A stretch of 64,000 nucleotides of DNA, from contig NC_016472.1 in the NCBI RefSeq assembly GCF_000226095.1, forward strand, positions 744,001 through 808,000, written 5' to 3'. The notes beneath the pieces were generated by a model. That model searched no databases. It saw nothing but the letters and a program-made list of their open reading frames with translations, and was not told the origin of the DNA. A program made the translations under genes and the position numbers. How positions within the stretch are numbered: the first letter of the stretch is position 1; the number at the start of each line of letters is the position of its first letter. The stretch comes from Thermothelomyces thermophilus ATCC 42464. Lineage: Eukaryota > Ascomycota > Sordariomycetes > Sordariales > Chaetomiaceae. Below, one piece after another: positions 45,843 through 56,845 of this stretch.

Positions 45843-46421
45843 GTTGGGGATGCTGAGGTCGCTGGCTATGACGAGGTCGGTGTGGATGCAACTGATTACT
45901 GCCCCGCCAAGGTTCCTGAGAGTTGAGGTGAACGGGTGGTAAACCGTGGTCTCGTATCTCTTTTCTCTGACAATAAGCTGGGACTCGATATACGAAGGTT
46001 ACCGTGCTTCCGACACTCAAAGTCAACCAAATACAGCTGTTTCGGGGGTTTGCCAAAAAACTGTCTAGTTGTTGCTGCTGAAGTTGCAGTGAAGGTGAGT
46101 TTTGGATGGGGTTAGTTATCTGATTGGGCAGTGGTGTCCCTTGCACAACATGAGAGACCGGTGATAACCCCACACTTTGTGGCGCTTTGTGCCACTTGGC
46201 TTCGCACCGCCACAATCTTCTGGCTTGGCGAATACCTGGCTGGTCCAAGCGCTCCTAGCCCTAAACTAGGCGCACCCAATTTTTTCCAGCTTTCGCGATC
46301 GCTAATTCAGGACTCCGACAGCTCACCAACGACTTCGTGATCCGCAGCGGGAAATAATCACAGTAAGTTCCCGTTATCCGCCAAAACCTGGCATTGGAGA
46401 TATTTTCTAACGTTCAAGCAG
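45843..46421. promoter_or_regulatory. Shared divergent promoter CSN12/eL20
   Basis: 579 bp separate the two start codons, which point away from each other. The region must hold both leaders and promoters. No specific factor site can be defended by eye. The T-rich stretch just before the eL20 ATG is consistent with a ribosomal-protein leader. Confidence 0.6.
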
Positions 46422-47423
46422 ATGGGTAAGCAGTTTTTGTTTTCACTGTCGTCAAGTCATTGCATCGCCGGCTACGAGTTCGAGCACCGACCCACGATCG
46501 GAGATTCGATGTAAAATGTCACCATCTTTGGGCGGTCGATTACAAGAACGGGGAGGCCCGAACCATATGTTGTGGTCTATTATCGAATCGAAGGTGTCAC
46601 GATGACGCGGACTTGGTTTGGAAGTCGGGCTTAAAAGGGCGTCATTAAGCCTGCCCAGTTGCCAACAACCTCGACCACATACCTGCCGATGGTTTTCGAC
46701 TAGCGATACGACTCTCGTCGACCTTATTTCTTGTACATTGCGCGCAAGCTGGGCTGGGGCCGTGTACGCTGACATTGTGGTTCAGGTCGTCTTCAGGAAT
46801 ACCAGGTGATTGGGCGCCACTTGCCCACGGAGGCCAACCCCAACCCCAGCCTCTACCGCATGCGCATTTTCGCGCCGAACGAGGTCGTTGCCAAGTCCCG
46901 CTTCTGGTACTTCCTTCGTGGTCTTCGCAAGGTCAAGAAGGCCACTGGTGAGATCGTCAGCGTCAATGTGGTAGGTGCAGCTGGGATACGAAACGGTTTC
47001 GGGCTCGGTGCTGATTCCTCGCCAGATCTCCGAGAAGCACCCCCTGAAGGTCAAGAACTTTGGCATCTGGATCCGCTACGACTCGCGGTCCGGCACCCAC
47101 AACATGTACAAGGAGTACCGTGAGACCTCGAGGACCGCTGCCGTCGAGGCTCTCTATGCCGACATGGCCGCCCGCCACCGTGCCCGCTTCAGGTCGATCC
47201 ACGTATGAGCGGCCCCCCGGATATAGCAGTCGTCTGGAAGCCTGAATAGCTGACATGGACACAGATTCTCCGCGTTGTCGAGCTTGAGAAGACCGAGGAC
47301 ATCAGGCGCCCCTACATCAAGCAGCTCGTTGCCAAGAACCTCTCTTTCCCTCTGCCGCACCGCGTCCCCAAGATCAACAACAAGAAGCTCTTCAGCGCGA
47401 AGCGCCCGTCCACTTTTGCTTGA
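46422..47423 (+). CDS. rpl20: 60S ribosomal protein eL20 (L20/L18a)
   Basis: Cytosolic large-subunit ribosomal protein. Exons 46422-46425, 46786-46970, 47026-47202 and 47265-47423 give 174 aa, exactly the family size. The first coding exon is only ATGG. After a 360-nt intron (GTAAGC...TTCAG) the protein continues as [20 protein letters not shown], the invariant eL20 start. Further conserved blocks are [40 protein letters not shown] and [19 protein letters not shown], ending KRPSTFA. Introns 2 and 3 (55 and 62 nt) are phase 0. A long first intron immediately after the start codon is common in fungal ribosomal-protein genes and may help expression. Every joint restores invariant residues. Confidence 0.97.
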
Positions 47424-48112
47424 GCGGTTTCATGATTGTGGTTGGGGTTGGCAGGTTCTTCAGGTGTTCATCAGGAAAAACGGGATATCCTGCATTTGCT
47501 CCCTAGGACGAGCATGAAATGAATAAATGGTCAAGCACGGGTTCTGCGTTTGTGAGCAAGTCTGCCAGTTTCGCTCGGCCATCCGTGGTGGGAGTGCAAT
47601 TGCGGGCGCGTATTCAATTGCCGCTGCTCATTTGACGGCAGGCTAAGCCTCGATGGTGTGGGTGGCAGTCGGGGGACTAACAAGCCCGACGGGCCTCGAT
47701 AATGCCATCCGCCGACCCATGAAAGCGGTGAGTTTTTTGATCCGACCTGGGCCGACCGAGTGATGAGCACGGGTGCATATATGGTGCATGTTCCACTCCA
47801 AAAGAGGAAGCTGGCTTACTTAGTGTACATGAGGCTATTTTGTCGTCGCAACGGGCTCCCCGCGTGAGTCACTTGAACAATGTCCGGTACGAGGCACGAA
47901 GGTCTAAGAAGAAGGCTTTGCGCGACCTTGCTAGTGTGATTTCCCGTATTTCCGTTTTCTCTTTCATAAACCTATCCACGCCTCGGTGTATGCTTTTTTT
48001 CTCCACTCACCGCCGAAGAAACCAGTCCAGGTGGTCTCTTTGCTTCATCCGAACCTCAGAATCAACCTCCCGAGGGAGACCCCACATAAAGAGGGCAAAC
48101 CCGGAGTCCGAT
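47424..48112. other. Intergenic region eL20/GNAT
   Basis: About 690 bp. The frame of the GNAT gene is open upstream of its ATG from about 47840, but that part has no conserved content and probably is leader. Nothing else seen. Confidence 0.5.
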
Positions 48113-48859
48113 ATGTCCGCCGCACCGGAGCTCTCCTCCTCGTCGGAGCAACGCCCAACCCCGGGCACGGAGCCAGATCCGCGCACCTTTATCCGCGTCC
48201 GCACCACCCGCCCGCGGCAGCCCTTCCCACCCCATAGCGTCCGCCAGCCCATTACGACGGAGCGGCTTGTCCTGCGCGCTCTGACCGAGGACGACTTTGG
48301 GGCCTTCCGCGCGTTGCGCACCGAGCCTGAGGTGATGTACTGGACGGCCGTGGGCGTGCCGGACGCGGACGAGGAGCTCACCTGGACGAGGCTGCGGGCG
48401 TTCCTCCCGCCGCGGGACCAGTCGCACTACAATTTCGCCATCTGCCTGCGCGAGACGGGCGAGTTCATCGGCGTCGGCGGCTGCCACGCGCCGCGGTCGA
48501 GCCTGGGGAGGCCCGAGGTCGGCTACATGCTCAAGAGGGACGCCTGGGGTAACGGGTTCGCCACCGAGTTCCTGAGGGCATGGCTCGGCGCGTGGGAGCG
48601 GCTGGAGCGGGAGGAGACCGAGATCGAGGTCGACCCGCGGACGATCGGGGGAGACGAGGCGAGGGGCGAGGGCGGGCTCGTGAGGGAGCGGCTCCTCGCG
48701 ATCACGGCGGACGGGAACGATAGGAGCCAGGGGGTGCTCAAGAAGTCCGGGTTCGAGTGGTTCCTGACCTGGCTGGCCGTAGACTCGCGCAAGGGGAAAG
48801 GGCCAGACAACTTGATCGGGTTGCCTACGTTCTGGTATTTCCCCAAGACGGAGGAATAA
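48113..48859 (+). CDS. GNAT-family N-acetyltransferase (RimJ/RimL-like)
   Basis: Single-exon gene, 248 aa from the ATG at 48113 (MSAAPELSSSSEQ). Acetyltransferase_3-type fold: ITTERLVLRALTEDDFGAFR (the usual ER-L-L-R start, residues about 45-64), the strand FAICLRETGEFIGVGGCHAP, the acetyl-CoA-binding turn GYMLKRDAWGNGFATEFLRA (a W-G-x-G-x-A variant of Q/RxxGxG/A) and a C-terminal NDRSQGVLKKSGFEW, where the family normally reads N-x-x-S-x-x-x-x-E-K-x-G-F. A Glu/Gly-rich insert (REETEIEVDPRTIGGDEARG) separates the last two. It probably acetylates a small amine or a protein N-terminus; the substrate is unknown. The frame is open further upstream with no conserved residues, so the internal ATG is preferred. 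Confidence 0.87.
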   Translation: MSAAPELSSSSEQRPTPGTEPDPRTFIRVRTTRPRQPFPPHSVRQPITTERLVLRALTEDDFGAFRALRTEPEVMYWTAVGVPDADEELTWTRLRAFLPPRDQSHYNFAICLRETGEFIGVGGCHAPRSSLGRPEVGYMLKRDAWGNGFATEFLRAWLGAWERLEREETEIEVDPRTIGGDEARGEGGLVRERLLAITADGNDRSQGVLKKSGFEWFLTWLAVDSRKGKGPDNLIGLPTFWYFPKTEE

Positions 48860-49969
48860 GAATCAACAGAGGCGGGGTGGGGTTTGTTGGGGTTGGCGTG
48901 TGTGGAAAGTGTTGGAGGGCGCCTTTTATTTACATCGCTTTTTCTTCATTTGCGGTCTGAAAAGATCCCCGCTTGGCTTGTCCCTGATAGACTTGGTTTT
49001 GTTTCTTTTTCTTTTTCCTCGTTTCTATCCCGATCTTCTATCGACCGAGGTCAAGTTCAGGTGAGTCATGCCTCAGGACTGGGGATAGTGAACCCTAACC
49101 CCTGCAGTGGCTTCATGAGGCCTCATAGGTCTGCGGCGAAATGCTCAGGCCGGGCAGAAGCACTTCACACAAATGGTCCTTCTAATGTTGTTCTTCACCA
49201 TAGCCATGCAAACCGCACAGGTTGCAATGGCTCCGAATCACCGCCTTGAATTGCTCCGAATTGAGGCAACCGAGCTGGCCAGTTCTGTCTGGGCAAGATG
49301 AAGGAGCGTAACAAACTCATGAACCAACCTCAGCCACACGCAAGTAGGACGGGAACAAACGCAACCTGCCACGAGTCACACGTGTCGGCCGCTTCCCCGC
49401 TAACTGACCAAGGCACTCTCACCAAGCCACTCGGCAAGGACCTGTTAGTTACTGCGCATACACGCCAACCGCCGTCTCTCGATTTGGAAATGTCGGTTGG
49501 TTTCGAATCTGGGCGCAGCGCCGCTCGCTGCCGCAGAACGTGTGACACCAGGGATTCAGCCCTTGCTGCATGCTCGACCCAAAACCCTCCATCCACGGCC
49601 AAGTGACTCAAAAGTCTGCCTGGAAATCCGACCGATGCATCAGCAAACGGCCAACTTTAACCGTGGGCCGAAAGCCCCGAAAAGAGGCTTGAGGGCAGAT
49701 CGAATTCGCTAAGGCGCACGGCAGCCTAAATCTCGATCCAGTGCGCCGCCTGGAATCTCGCAGCCGATTTTCAGCCGCGGAATAGATACATACACGCATG
49801 TGAATGCCCGCCTGCGATCGCTAACCCCTCCTTCAATCGCGTGCCTATCAACCCACCCCACGATAATAACACTCAGCCGTGAGCCAGGCTCGGGGGCATG
49901 GTTACCGGCCACTATCGCGCTCCATCATCAAAGACCAGACCGCAATGAGGTTGCCTTGATATTTTGACA
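48860..49969. other. Intergenic region GNAT/DUF7514 gene
   Basis: 1.1 kb, no coding signal recognised. A two-copy CCCTAA match near 49092 is too short to mean anything. Confidence 0.55.
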
Positions 49970-52379
49970 ATGGCCGCCACATCAAGCGAGGCCAAGGACG
50001 GCAAGTCCTTCTACGGCTTTTTGTTTGCGAAAGCAAAACCGATCCCCGTGCCGACCCCCATCTTCGATGCACTCCTTCGAGCCATCGCGCAGCATATTGT
50101 TCGTCGCAATCCGAGCCATTCTTGACACATTGACTCTCCGGGCCACTCTTGCTAACAAAGACCTCAAGGCGAGCGAGCTGGGGGACAAGACTGACGCCCA
50201 CTTGACCCCTGCGAAACTAGCCGCCTTCTACAAGACTGCCGGCCATGATTGGGACTGTAGGCTACTCATTCTACCCTATTCGAAATCTCTTTGCTTTTGG
50301 CAGTGCTGATGTAATTCGCATGTAGCATTCTTCGTCGACATGCCCCATGCGGGCATCTCCACGGTTTACCAAGGATTGGGCTGCCAGCACTCCCTTTTGC
50401 CGGGCGACGACGATTTTGCCGCCCCCTCGATTCCGGCGCTCACGACCAAAGGCTTCGTGCGCTGGCAGGCAATCCAGACCTTGCTGGAACCCCAGATACA
50501 GGTGCCAGTACTGCAGTATGCCGCCGCTAACTGGGCTCTGAAGCACCCCGACACGGGCACTCCGCTGCCCGCCGATCTTCCGCAGGAGGCTTTCCCAGCC
50601 GACGTTGACTCCGACACTGATCGTTGGTATCAGGAGTGTGCGCAAAGGGCACGGTCGAAGCTGGCCGCCGAGGAGGAGGCCGAGGCGCCCAAGGAGACCG
50701 CTCAGCCCGAGTTCGCTGAACGCAAGGTTCCCTACACCCACGTCCGTGTCAACCCGGCATCGCCGCGCGACTACTTCGCTTCGCGGCCTGTCAACGTTGC
50801 TTACGTTCGTATTCCATCGCCTCGCCACACGCCGACGGGCAGATCCCCTGAGCGGGAGCGGGAGCGGGCCCGGGAGCGAGAGCACTTTGTGCGCCGTCCC
50901 ACGGCGTCGCAAGAAGATCCCGCCCCACGCCGCCGGAGTTTCTCTGACTATCCGCACTCGCCACAAGATGCACGCCCCGCACGGGTAACACGTCTCGTGC
51001 CCGACAGGGAACCACATCGCCGCCGGCATAGCCAACCCCGACGTTACAGCAGCACGTCGTCAGGCTCGGATGATCCGGCCATCAGTCCGCGGAGTACTCC
51101 GCGACATACTGGACGGTCAAATGAGCCACCACCAATCTCCATTCGCCGCGTCTACACCAACAGCTCTGAGGACTCGCCACGTGTCGTTCGCACCACGGCG
51201 GGCCCAAGCCCGGTTCCTCCGTCACACATGCACTCGTCTCGGTCATCCGATGCCGGGCGCACGCCAAGCTACGACGACGGCAAATGGCATAGCACTCTCT
51301 CCGATATCAAGGAAAAAATCACTAGCTTCATCAGCCCAGCAGATAGAGCACGCAGCGTAAGCAGCTCGCGTGGGAGACGAGAGAGACCTCCCCGGTCGGC
51401 AGGGGTCTCGAGAGAGGATGTACTGCCCAATTCTCGCTTGAGCCGGTCATGGTCCGAGATCGATACCGACGACACCGACCTGGAAGAGGAACGGCGGAGG
51501 CGCAGCAGGCGACAATCCAGCGAGCTCAAAGACTACCATCGCCGGGAAAAGGAGAGAGAGAGAGAACGGGACCGGGATCGGGATCGGATCTACCGGGACC
51601 GGGAGCGAGAGCGAGAGCGGGAGCGGGAACGGGATCGGCCGTCTCTCCGGGAGCGCGACAGAGCGCACAGCGAGAGCGACCGGCACCGCCTCGCCGAGAG
51701 GCGGGACGCCGCCCGAGACATTCGTGACAGGGCCGAGCGTCTCGTCCCCAGCCCGAGCCCCGCCGCCTCCGCCGCCGCGTCTGCCCTGAACCGTGACGCC
51801 GGCCCTGGCACCCCGCTCTCGGGCGCCGCCGCCGCGGCCCGGCGCCGCGTCAACTCGGACGACGACTACGACCACCTCTCGTCGTCACGTCGCGGGCTGT
51901 ATTCCACCGGGTCCGTCGTCGACGGCGGCGGCGGCGGCGGCGGTAGTGGTGGTTATACCCGGCGCACCAGCAGCCACACCGATCTGGACCGGCTGGATGG
52001 GACGCGGAGGCGGGCCGAGTGGGACAGCATCCGTGTCGACCGGGGGCGAGACCGGGACAGGGAGAGGGAGCTGATGATGAGGGAACGCGAGCGTGAGCGC
52101 GATCGCGATCGCGAGCGCATCAGGCTAGAGAGCAGGGAGCGGGAGCGGGAGAGGGAGCGGGAGCGGTTCAGGGACGATAGCAGTGGTGGCGGTGGTGGGG
52201 AGCGGTGGCTAAGAGAAGGGGAACGCTTGCCTAGAGAGCGGAATCGTGATCGTGATCGTGATCGCGATCGCGACCGGGAGAGGGAGAGGGAGAGGATGCC
52301 CAGCCCGGCCATGTCGGCGTCCGGGGTTACCGGTGTCGGCGGGAGAAAGTACCCCGAGACGATGCCCTGGGACCACTGA
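49970..52379 (+). CDS. DUF7514-type protein with RE/RD-repeat tail, function unknown
   Basis: Exons 49970-50098, 50169-50256 and 50326-52379 give 756 aa. The short first two exons are needed to complete the N-terminal domain: PTPIFDALLRAIAQHI/ASELGDKTDAHLTPAKLAAF/YKTAGHDWD/SFFVDMPHAGIS (residues about 30-85), continuing to YQGLGCQHSLLPGDDDFAAP, ALTTKGFVRWQAIQTLLEP, VLQYAAANW and DLPQEAFP (to about 190). I recognise this as the fungal domain of unknown function 7514. The rest is disordered: Arg/Ser/Pro-rich, then long alternating Arg-Glu and Arg-Asp stretches (DNA 51545-51650 and 52040-52290) like those of SR-related or U1-70K-type proteins. The first donor (GTTCGT) is weak; the alternative C/GTCGCA with an earlier acceptor also keeps the frame but aligns less well. 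The cellular role is unknown. Confidence 0.82.
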
Positions 52380-52903
52380 GAACCTGATGGACAACTTACT
52401 GTTGGGGTAGGGACGAAGAGGGCGCTGGATGGGGTGTCCTTGTTATGATTGACGATGGGACGGCAAAAACATACTCATGTGACCTGTGGGATAGAAGACA
52501 TGCTTTGCGAATTCACGGCGTTTGGACGGCGTATGTGCCTGTATGTTGATGCGCATAATAGAGGGAATTTTTTTTTTTTTTTTTTGCCGAGATCTCCAAC
52601 CTCATCTCGTTTAGTCTTTACCTACCTTGCCAGGAGGCAATAGTGAGTGAGTCCTCTAGAATCTAGCCTGAGTGTCTCAGCCAAAGGTGATAGGTGCTTC
52701 TTCGGCGGCATGTTGGCTTGTCGCCTGCCCACAGTTTGTATGCTGAGAACCCATTCCTCCAGAACAAACAATGGTTAACGGGCTCCGTTGACAGAGCGGG
52801 GAAGGGGGGGAGGATGCCTTCTCTCCGAATCCTAGTTGGGAAGTAGTAAACTATCGGTGGCATTGTCTCGTCCAAGCCTCCTCCAAACCATCTGGTCTGC
52901 AAA

Positions 52904-52906
<3 letters not shown>

Positions 52907-52963
<57 letters not shown>
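52907..52963 (+). repeat. Pure A-tract of about 57 nt
   Basis: The longest homopolymer in the window, preceded by CTGCAAATGT and followed by CACTTGG. Origin unclear; no element body recognised upstream. Confidence 0.85.
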
Positions 52964-52964
<1 letters not shown>

Positions 52965-54142
52965 ACTTGGTCTCAAAAGCTGGCTTGGGTTACCAGGGCA
53001 GTTACTCCTCACAAAGCGAAATCACGGCAGGATTGGCTCCCAGTGGCTGGTGTTGAGTGTACCACCCTCGCAGTTTGCGGTCGGGTGCCTTACAGGATAG
53101 GCAAGTGACTTCGGTGCTGCCTTGGTTATTGTTCCTTCCTCCGTGGGCCAGCTCAGGGCTCGGCCTCGATGCGGCCACATTGGACGGCCCAGAAGAAGTC
53201 CCCTCTTCCATCTGACGGGTCTCCGCTTTCCGGTGGTGAGACCAGGAGAGCCAGGGCGAGGAGAACACCGGAAACCCAATCAATGCTTCCAACGCCGCGG
53301 ATGTATGGAGGGCGAAAATTACAGGGTGGCAGTAGCCCATTCTGAAGGGCCGTGGGACGTGGAACGCCGATGGCGGCGGTGGGGGAAAAATATGGTGTTG
53401 CGTTGCAACCTGGGCCGGTCAGTGTCGGGACTCGCGGAATCAAAACGTGCCTGGACCCGGGCTTCTTGTCCGGCCGGACCGGTTTCGCTAAGCAGATTGT
53501 TGGGTTAGCGAGTGGCCCGAAGGCTCGGAGCCGCTACGGCTGTGGCACACGCGCCCGTCAGCGTCCCAACAGGCCAGGCAAGCAAACACGGAAACAAAAA
53601 GGCGGCGCAGTCATGCGTTTTCCTGGCACAGCTCGCCAAACTCGGGCGGCTCGTTTGACAATCCGGTGTAGACGCCCGCGGCTGAACAACGGCGGCCACC
53701 CTACCCGCGCGCGCGCCCCCCCGCGCCCCGAGAGGTTTGTTTCCCCAAAATTAACTCGCCAAAGCAACACCCTCAACGCCTCTGGTTGCCGGTGTTGGAG
53801 GGCAGGCCGCCGTGAGCGCGACCACGGCCGACGGATGAGCCAAAACCGCACCGTAGCGTGCTGATTGGACGGCGGGGCGGTAGGCGCTCATGCATACCGC
53901 CTGTCCAAGGAGATTGATGGACCATCCAAGATGTTGAGCTGCAGCCGTCAAGAGTTGTCGATGGGCCAAAGACGAAGGGACGGGGTGGAGAAGTTGGCCG
54001 CAGAACTGGGCCGATGACGCCTCGGTCCCCCGACGTCCCGATGGCATGCCGCCGGCGGAAGTGGAAGGAGATGCGATGCTTTGCTGGGCATCGCTCCCGG
54101 CGTCGGGTGGGGCTGTCGGCTTCCTGCTAGCTCTTATTGCAC

Positions 54143-54170
54143 GTATGTATGTATGTATGTATGTATGTAT
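54143..54170 (+). repeat. GTAT tetranucleotide repeat
   Basis: About seven GTAT units followed by TATATAG in an intergenic region. Confidence 0.85.
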
Positions 54171-55744
54171 ATATAGTACTGTATGGAGTTCAAAGTGCAG
54201 ATCAGCGGAAGAGAAACCAGCAGAGAGGCATGCGAGCACGTTGGTGATGCAACTTCCGAGCCAGAATATGTTAGCGGCTCGGCTTGCATGTTGGTGGCTG
54301 GAATCAAGCAGTTTTAGGGACTATCAGATGGCTGAAGACATGGCGATGCCCCCGAGGCGAGCGGCAGGCTGGGCCAAGCGTGGCCACACTCCTTTGCTGT
54401 TTTTTTTTTGGTGACACGCAGAAGCGAGCGCCGAGGCCAAGATAGCCAGCGGCGAATCATCATGCAGGATCTGTTTCGAAACGGCATCTGTCGGGGGGTT
54501 GTTGGCTGGAATGCGTTCTTTCTCTCATTCGCAACGCCCAATGTTGTAACTCTTGACATCCGTGAAGTCTAAATGATGAGTCGGTGCCTCGCTTACGCAG
54601 TCTTTTGCGCTTAGAGGTGGAAACCAGAAAGAGGTGGGGATTCCGTTGGCCCTTGCTGTCGGCCGTGAATCATGTTAGAATATGGCAGCCTCCTTAGATG
54701 AGGTAGGAATTTGGGATATGTAAGCTTCGTACCTAAGTAGAAGTTCGACGCCAGTTCCACGCGAGTCCACCATTTTCGGAAGTCAAGTGACTGTTTCCTT
54801 TGCATGCCATGCCACCGCGTCACATCTGCTGCCTAGTTCAAGATCAGGTCCAGTACGTATAAGTGATACTTCGTGCTTCTTAAGGTCGTGTTCCCACCAG
54901 TGCCGGTCATCCCACAGGAAGAACCGGGAAGGCACAGGGTTGTCGTGGCGTGCTGTGAGCTACCCGCTTGCGTGTGCTGCACTCCTGGAACTCAGGTAAC
55001 AAAAAAATAATCTGGTCCTGCCGGGTATTAGCTCAGCACACTTGGTATTGTAATATGTACTGTAGCTATTACTACCTGCCTATGAATGCATACAGCTAGA
55101 TCAAGCCCGACTCCGACCTTGTCTGTCACCTGAGCACGTCTTTTTCAGGCGTGTTCCTGACCACTGATCTCATCATCCCGCAACTTCTCCACTACACTGA
55201 CAGGGGCGGTTCATCGGGTTGCGCCTCCCTATCGTGGCAATTTAGCGCAACGCGGCACCCGTAATTTACTGGGCCCGCTCGTTCTCTCCAGGCCAGCTGG
55301 GTCGGACCCAGTTCATGCCACTTTTAGAGATCCCCTCTCAGTTGTTGCTTCGTCCCGACCACTCACTTGCTTCCTGACCCAGACCACCCCCCCCCCTTCT
55401 CCCCGCCGCGACCCGACAACCGCCCCCTGGGACCCAACCCCAGCACCGAGCCACAGGCCAAGACCCGGAGCCACCTGCCTTACATTAAAGACCTCCGCAG
55501 TCCGCCGGGTCCGTGGACCCCAAATCTCCCCATCTCACCCGTACGGTTCCTCGCTCCTCAACCTCAACCTCAGCCCTGCAAGAACCGTGCCTATTCTGCG
55601 CCGCCGAGCGCGACGACAGGAACAACTGAAACCGCGCCGAGCGGACAGCACTTCGTTGCACCACCAAACCACCAAGCTTTCCTCGCAACACCTGAACCAA
55701 CTCACTTTATCCGTTGCTGACCAAGGCACACCCCATCACCCAAA

Positions 55745-56845
55745 ATGAAAGGCCGCCCCGTAGAGACGCTCGTCTACGAGTATATGTTTCCGAAACCTCG
55801 GCCATCTGACCCCCAAAACTTCCACGCACTACTCCAGCGATATCTAATTCTCGAGGTCCGGCAAGAAACACACTCGTTCTATGGCCACCTGGACACGCCC
55901 GAAGCAAAGTACCCGGGTCTCGACTACAACAACCGGATTCACCGCATCCGCCTTAGCAGGTGGCCGTGGCATCGCCGCCTCTTCCGCGCCTTTGACGGCT
56001 TGCGGCTAACTCCTGCCGAAATCTCGTCTCTGACAAAGTGGGAGGGAACAAAATGGGCCAAAGAACGATTTGAGCGAGATCAGGGAATCAAGATTCGAGA
56101 CACCACGGCCGACGGGTTCCCTAACTACGCCGACCCCACCGACCCGTACTGTGCGCAATCGCTTCTGCATGCCCAATCCCAGGAGACGGATAACCAAGTC
56201 GAAGTCGGGGGAAGAGCGGAAGAAGCAGGAGAGGACGAGGAAGAGAAGGACGAGGAAGAGGAAGAGGAGGAGGAGGAGGAAGAAGAAGAGGAGGAGGAAG
56301 AGGAGGAGGGAGAGGATGGGGGAGAGGAGGAGAGCGACGGGGAACTCGAAAGCGTCGGGGTTGCCTTGAATGAGCGGCTTCGGCAGCGGGTCGCCATGCG
56401 GAACATGTCGGGGGATAACACGATGCCGCTCGACGAGGAGTGGGAGAACTGGCTTAAACACGCCATAGAATCCGGGGAGCTGCCTCACGTGGCAGATCAA
56501 ATCGCCCGGTTTCCTGGGTCTCACAACACACTGACGGCCGACGACATCTTTCCGCCACGCATGGTAGCTGCTGCCAGGGCGGGCCACTGGGAGGAGATCC
56601 CCGACTTTTTGCACGACATGATCCGGCAGGCTCTGCAGTCTGGGCACAGGCCGGCGCCGGCTCAGACATCGGCGATGACAGGTTCAAGCTCACGACCCTC
56701 GATTAGGTACTCGAACGTCCTGAACACCTTTACCAGAGTCGGTGTTTACCCTCCTGTTCCCGAAGCCCGTTCAACAGCCTTCACTAGCCGCCGAACAACG
56801 ACAACGGAGAATCCGCCCCAGCAAACCGCGCGACCGGGGGCTTAA
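55745..56845 (+). CDS. Conserved-looking fungal protein of unknown function with acidic tract
   Basis: Single exon, 366 aa, ATG in a good context (CAAAATGAA). Residues 1-130 look structured and rich in aromatics (VYEYMFPKPRPSDPQNFHAL, YLILEVRQETHSFYGHLDTP, RLSRWPWHRRLFRAFDGLRL, SLTKWEGTKWAKERFERDQG). Next comes a Glu run of more than 20 residues (DNA about 56215-56330), then a second ordered part (PLDEEWENWLKHAIESGELP, HTLTADDIFPPRMV-like) and a Ser/Thr/Pro tail. The YLILEVRQET...YPGLDYNNRIHRIRLSR pattern reminds me of uncharacterised fungal proteins, but I cannot name a family. There is no signal peptide or membrane span. Codon use matches the neighbours, so it is probably a real gene. Confidence 0.75.
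   Translation: MKGRPVETLVYEYMFPKPRPSDPQNFHALLQRYLILEVRQETHSFYGHLDTPEAKYPGLDYNNRIHRIRLSRWPWHRRLFRAFDGLRLTPAEISSLTKWEGTKWAKERFERDQGIKIRDTTADGFPNYADPTDPYCAQSLLHAQSQETDNQVEVGGRAEEAGEDEEEKDEEEEEEEEEEEEEEEEEEEGEDGGEEESDGELESVGVALNERLRQRVAMRNMSGDNTMPLDEEWENWLKHAIESGELPHVADQIARFPGSHNTLTADDIFPPRMVAAARAGHWEEIPDFLHDMIRQALQSGHRPAPAQTSAMTGSSSRPSIRYSNVLNTFTRVGVYPPVPEARSTAFTSRRTTTTENPPQQTARPGA

Larger units (their letters stand above)
52380..55744. other. Long intergenic region before the acidic unknown protein
   Basis: 3.4 kb with T-runs (about 52567-52585), a 57-nt A-tract (52907-52963), a GTAT repeat (54143-54170), and a C-rich leader from about 55360. Open stretches around 53150-53860 are G/C-driven and show no domain or splice logic. 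No gene supported. Confidence 0.5.

Noticed and set aside
53352-53864. Open frame of about 170 codons in the long intergenic region
   Set aside because: Arg/Pro/Gly-rich translation typical of G/C-rich noncoding DNA, no conserved motif, no splice structure and no good start context.
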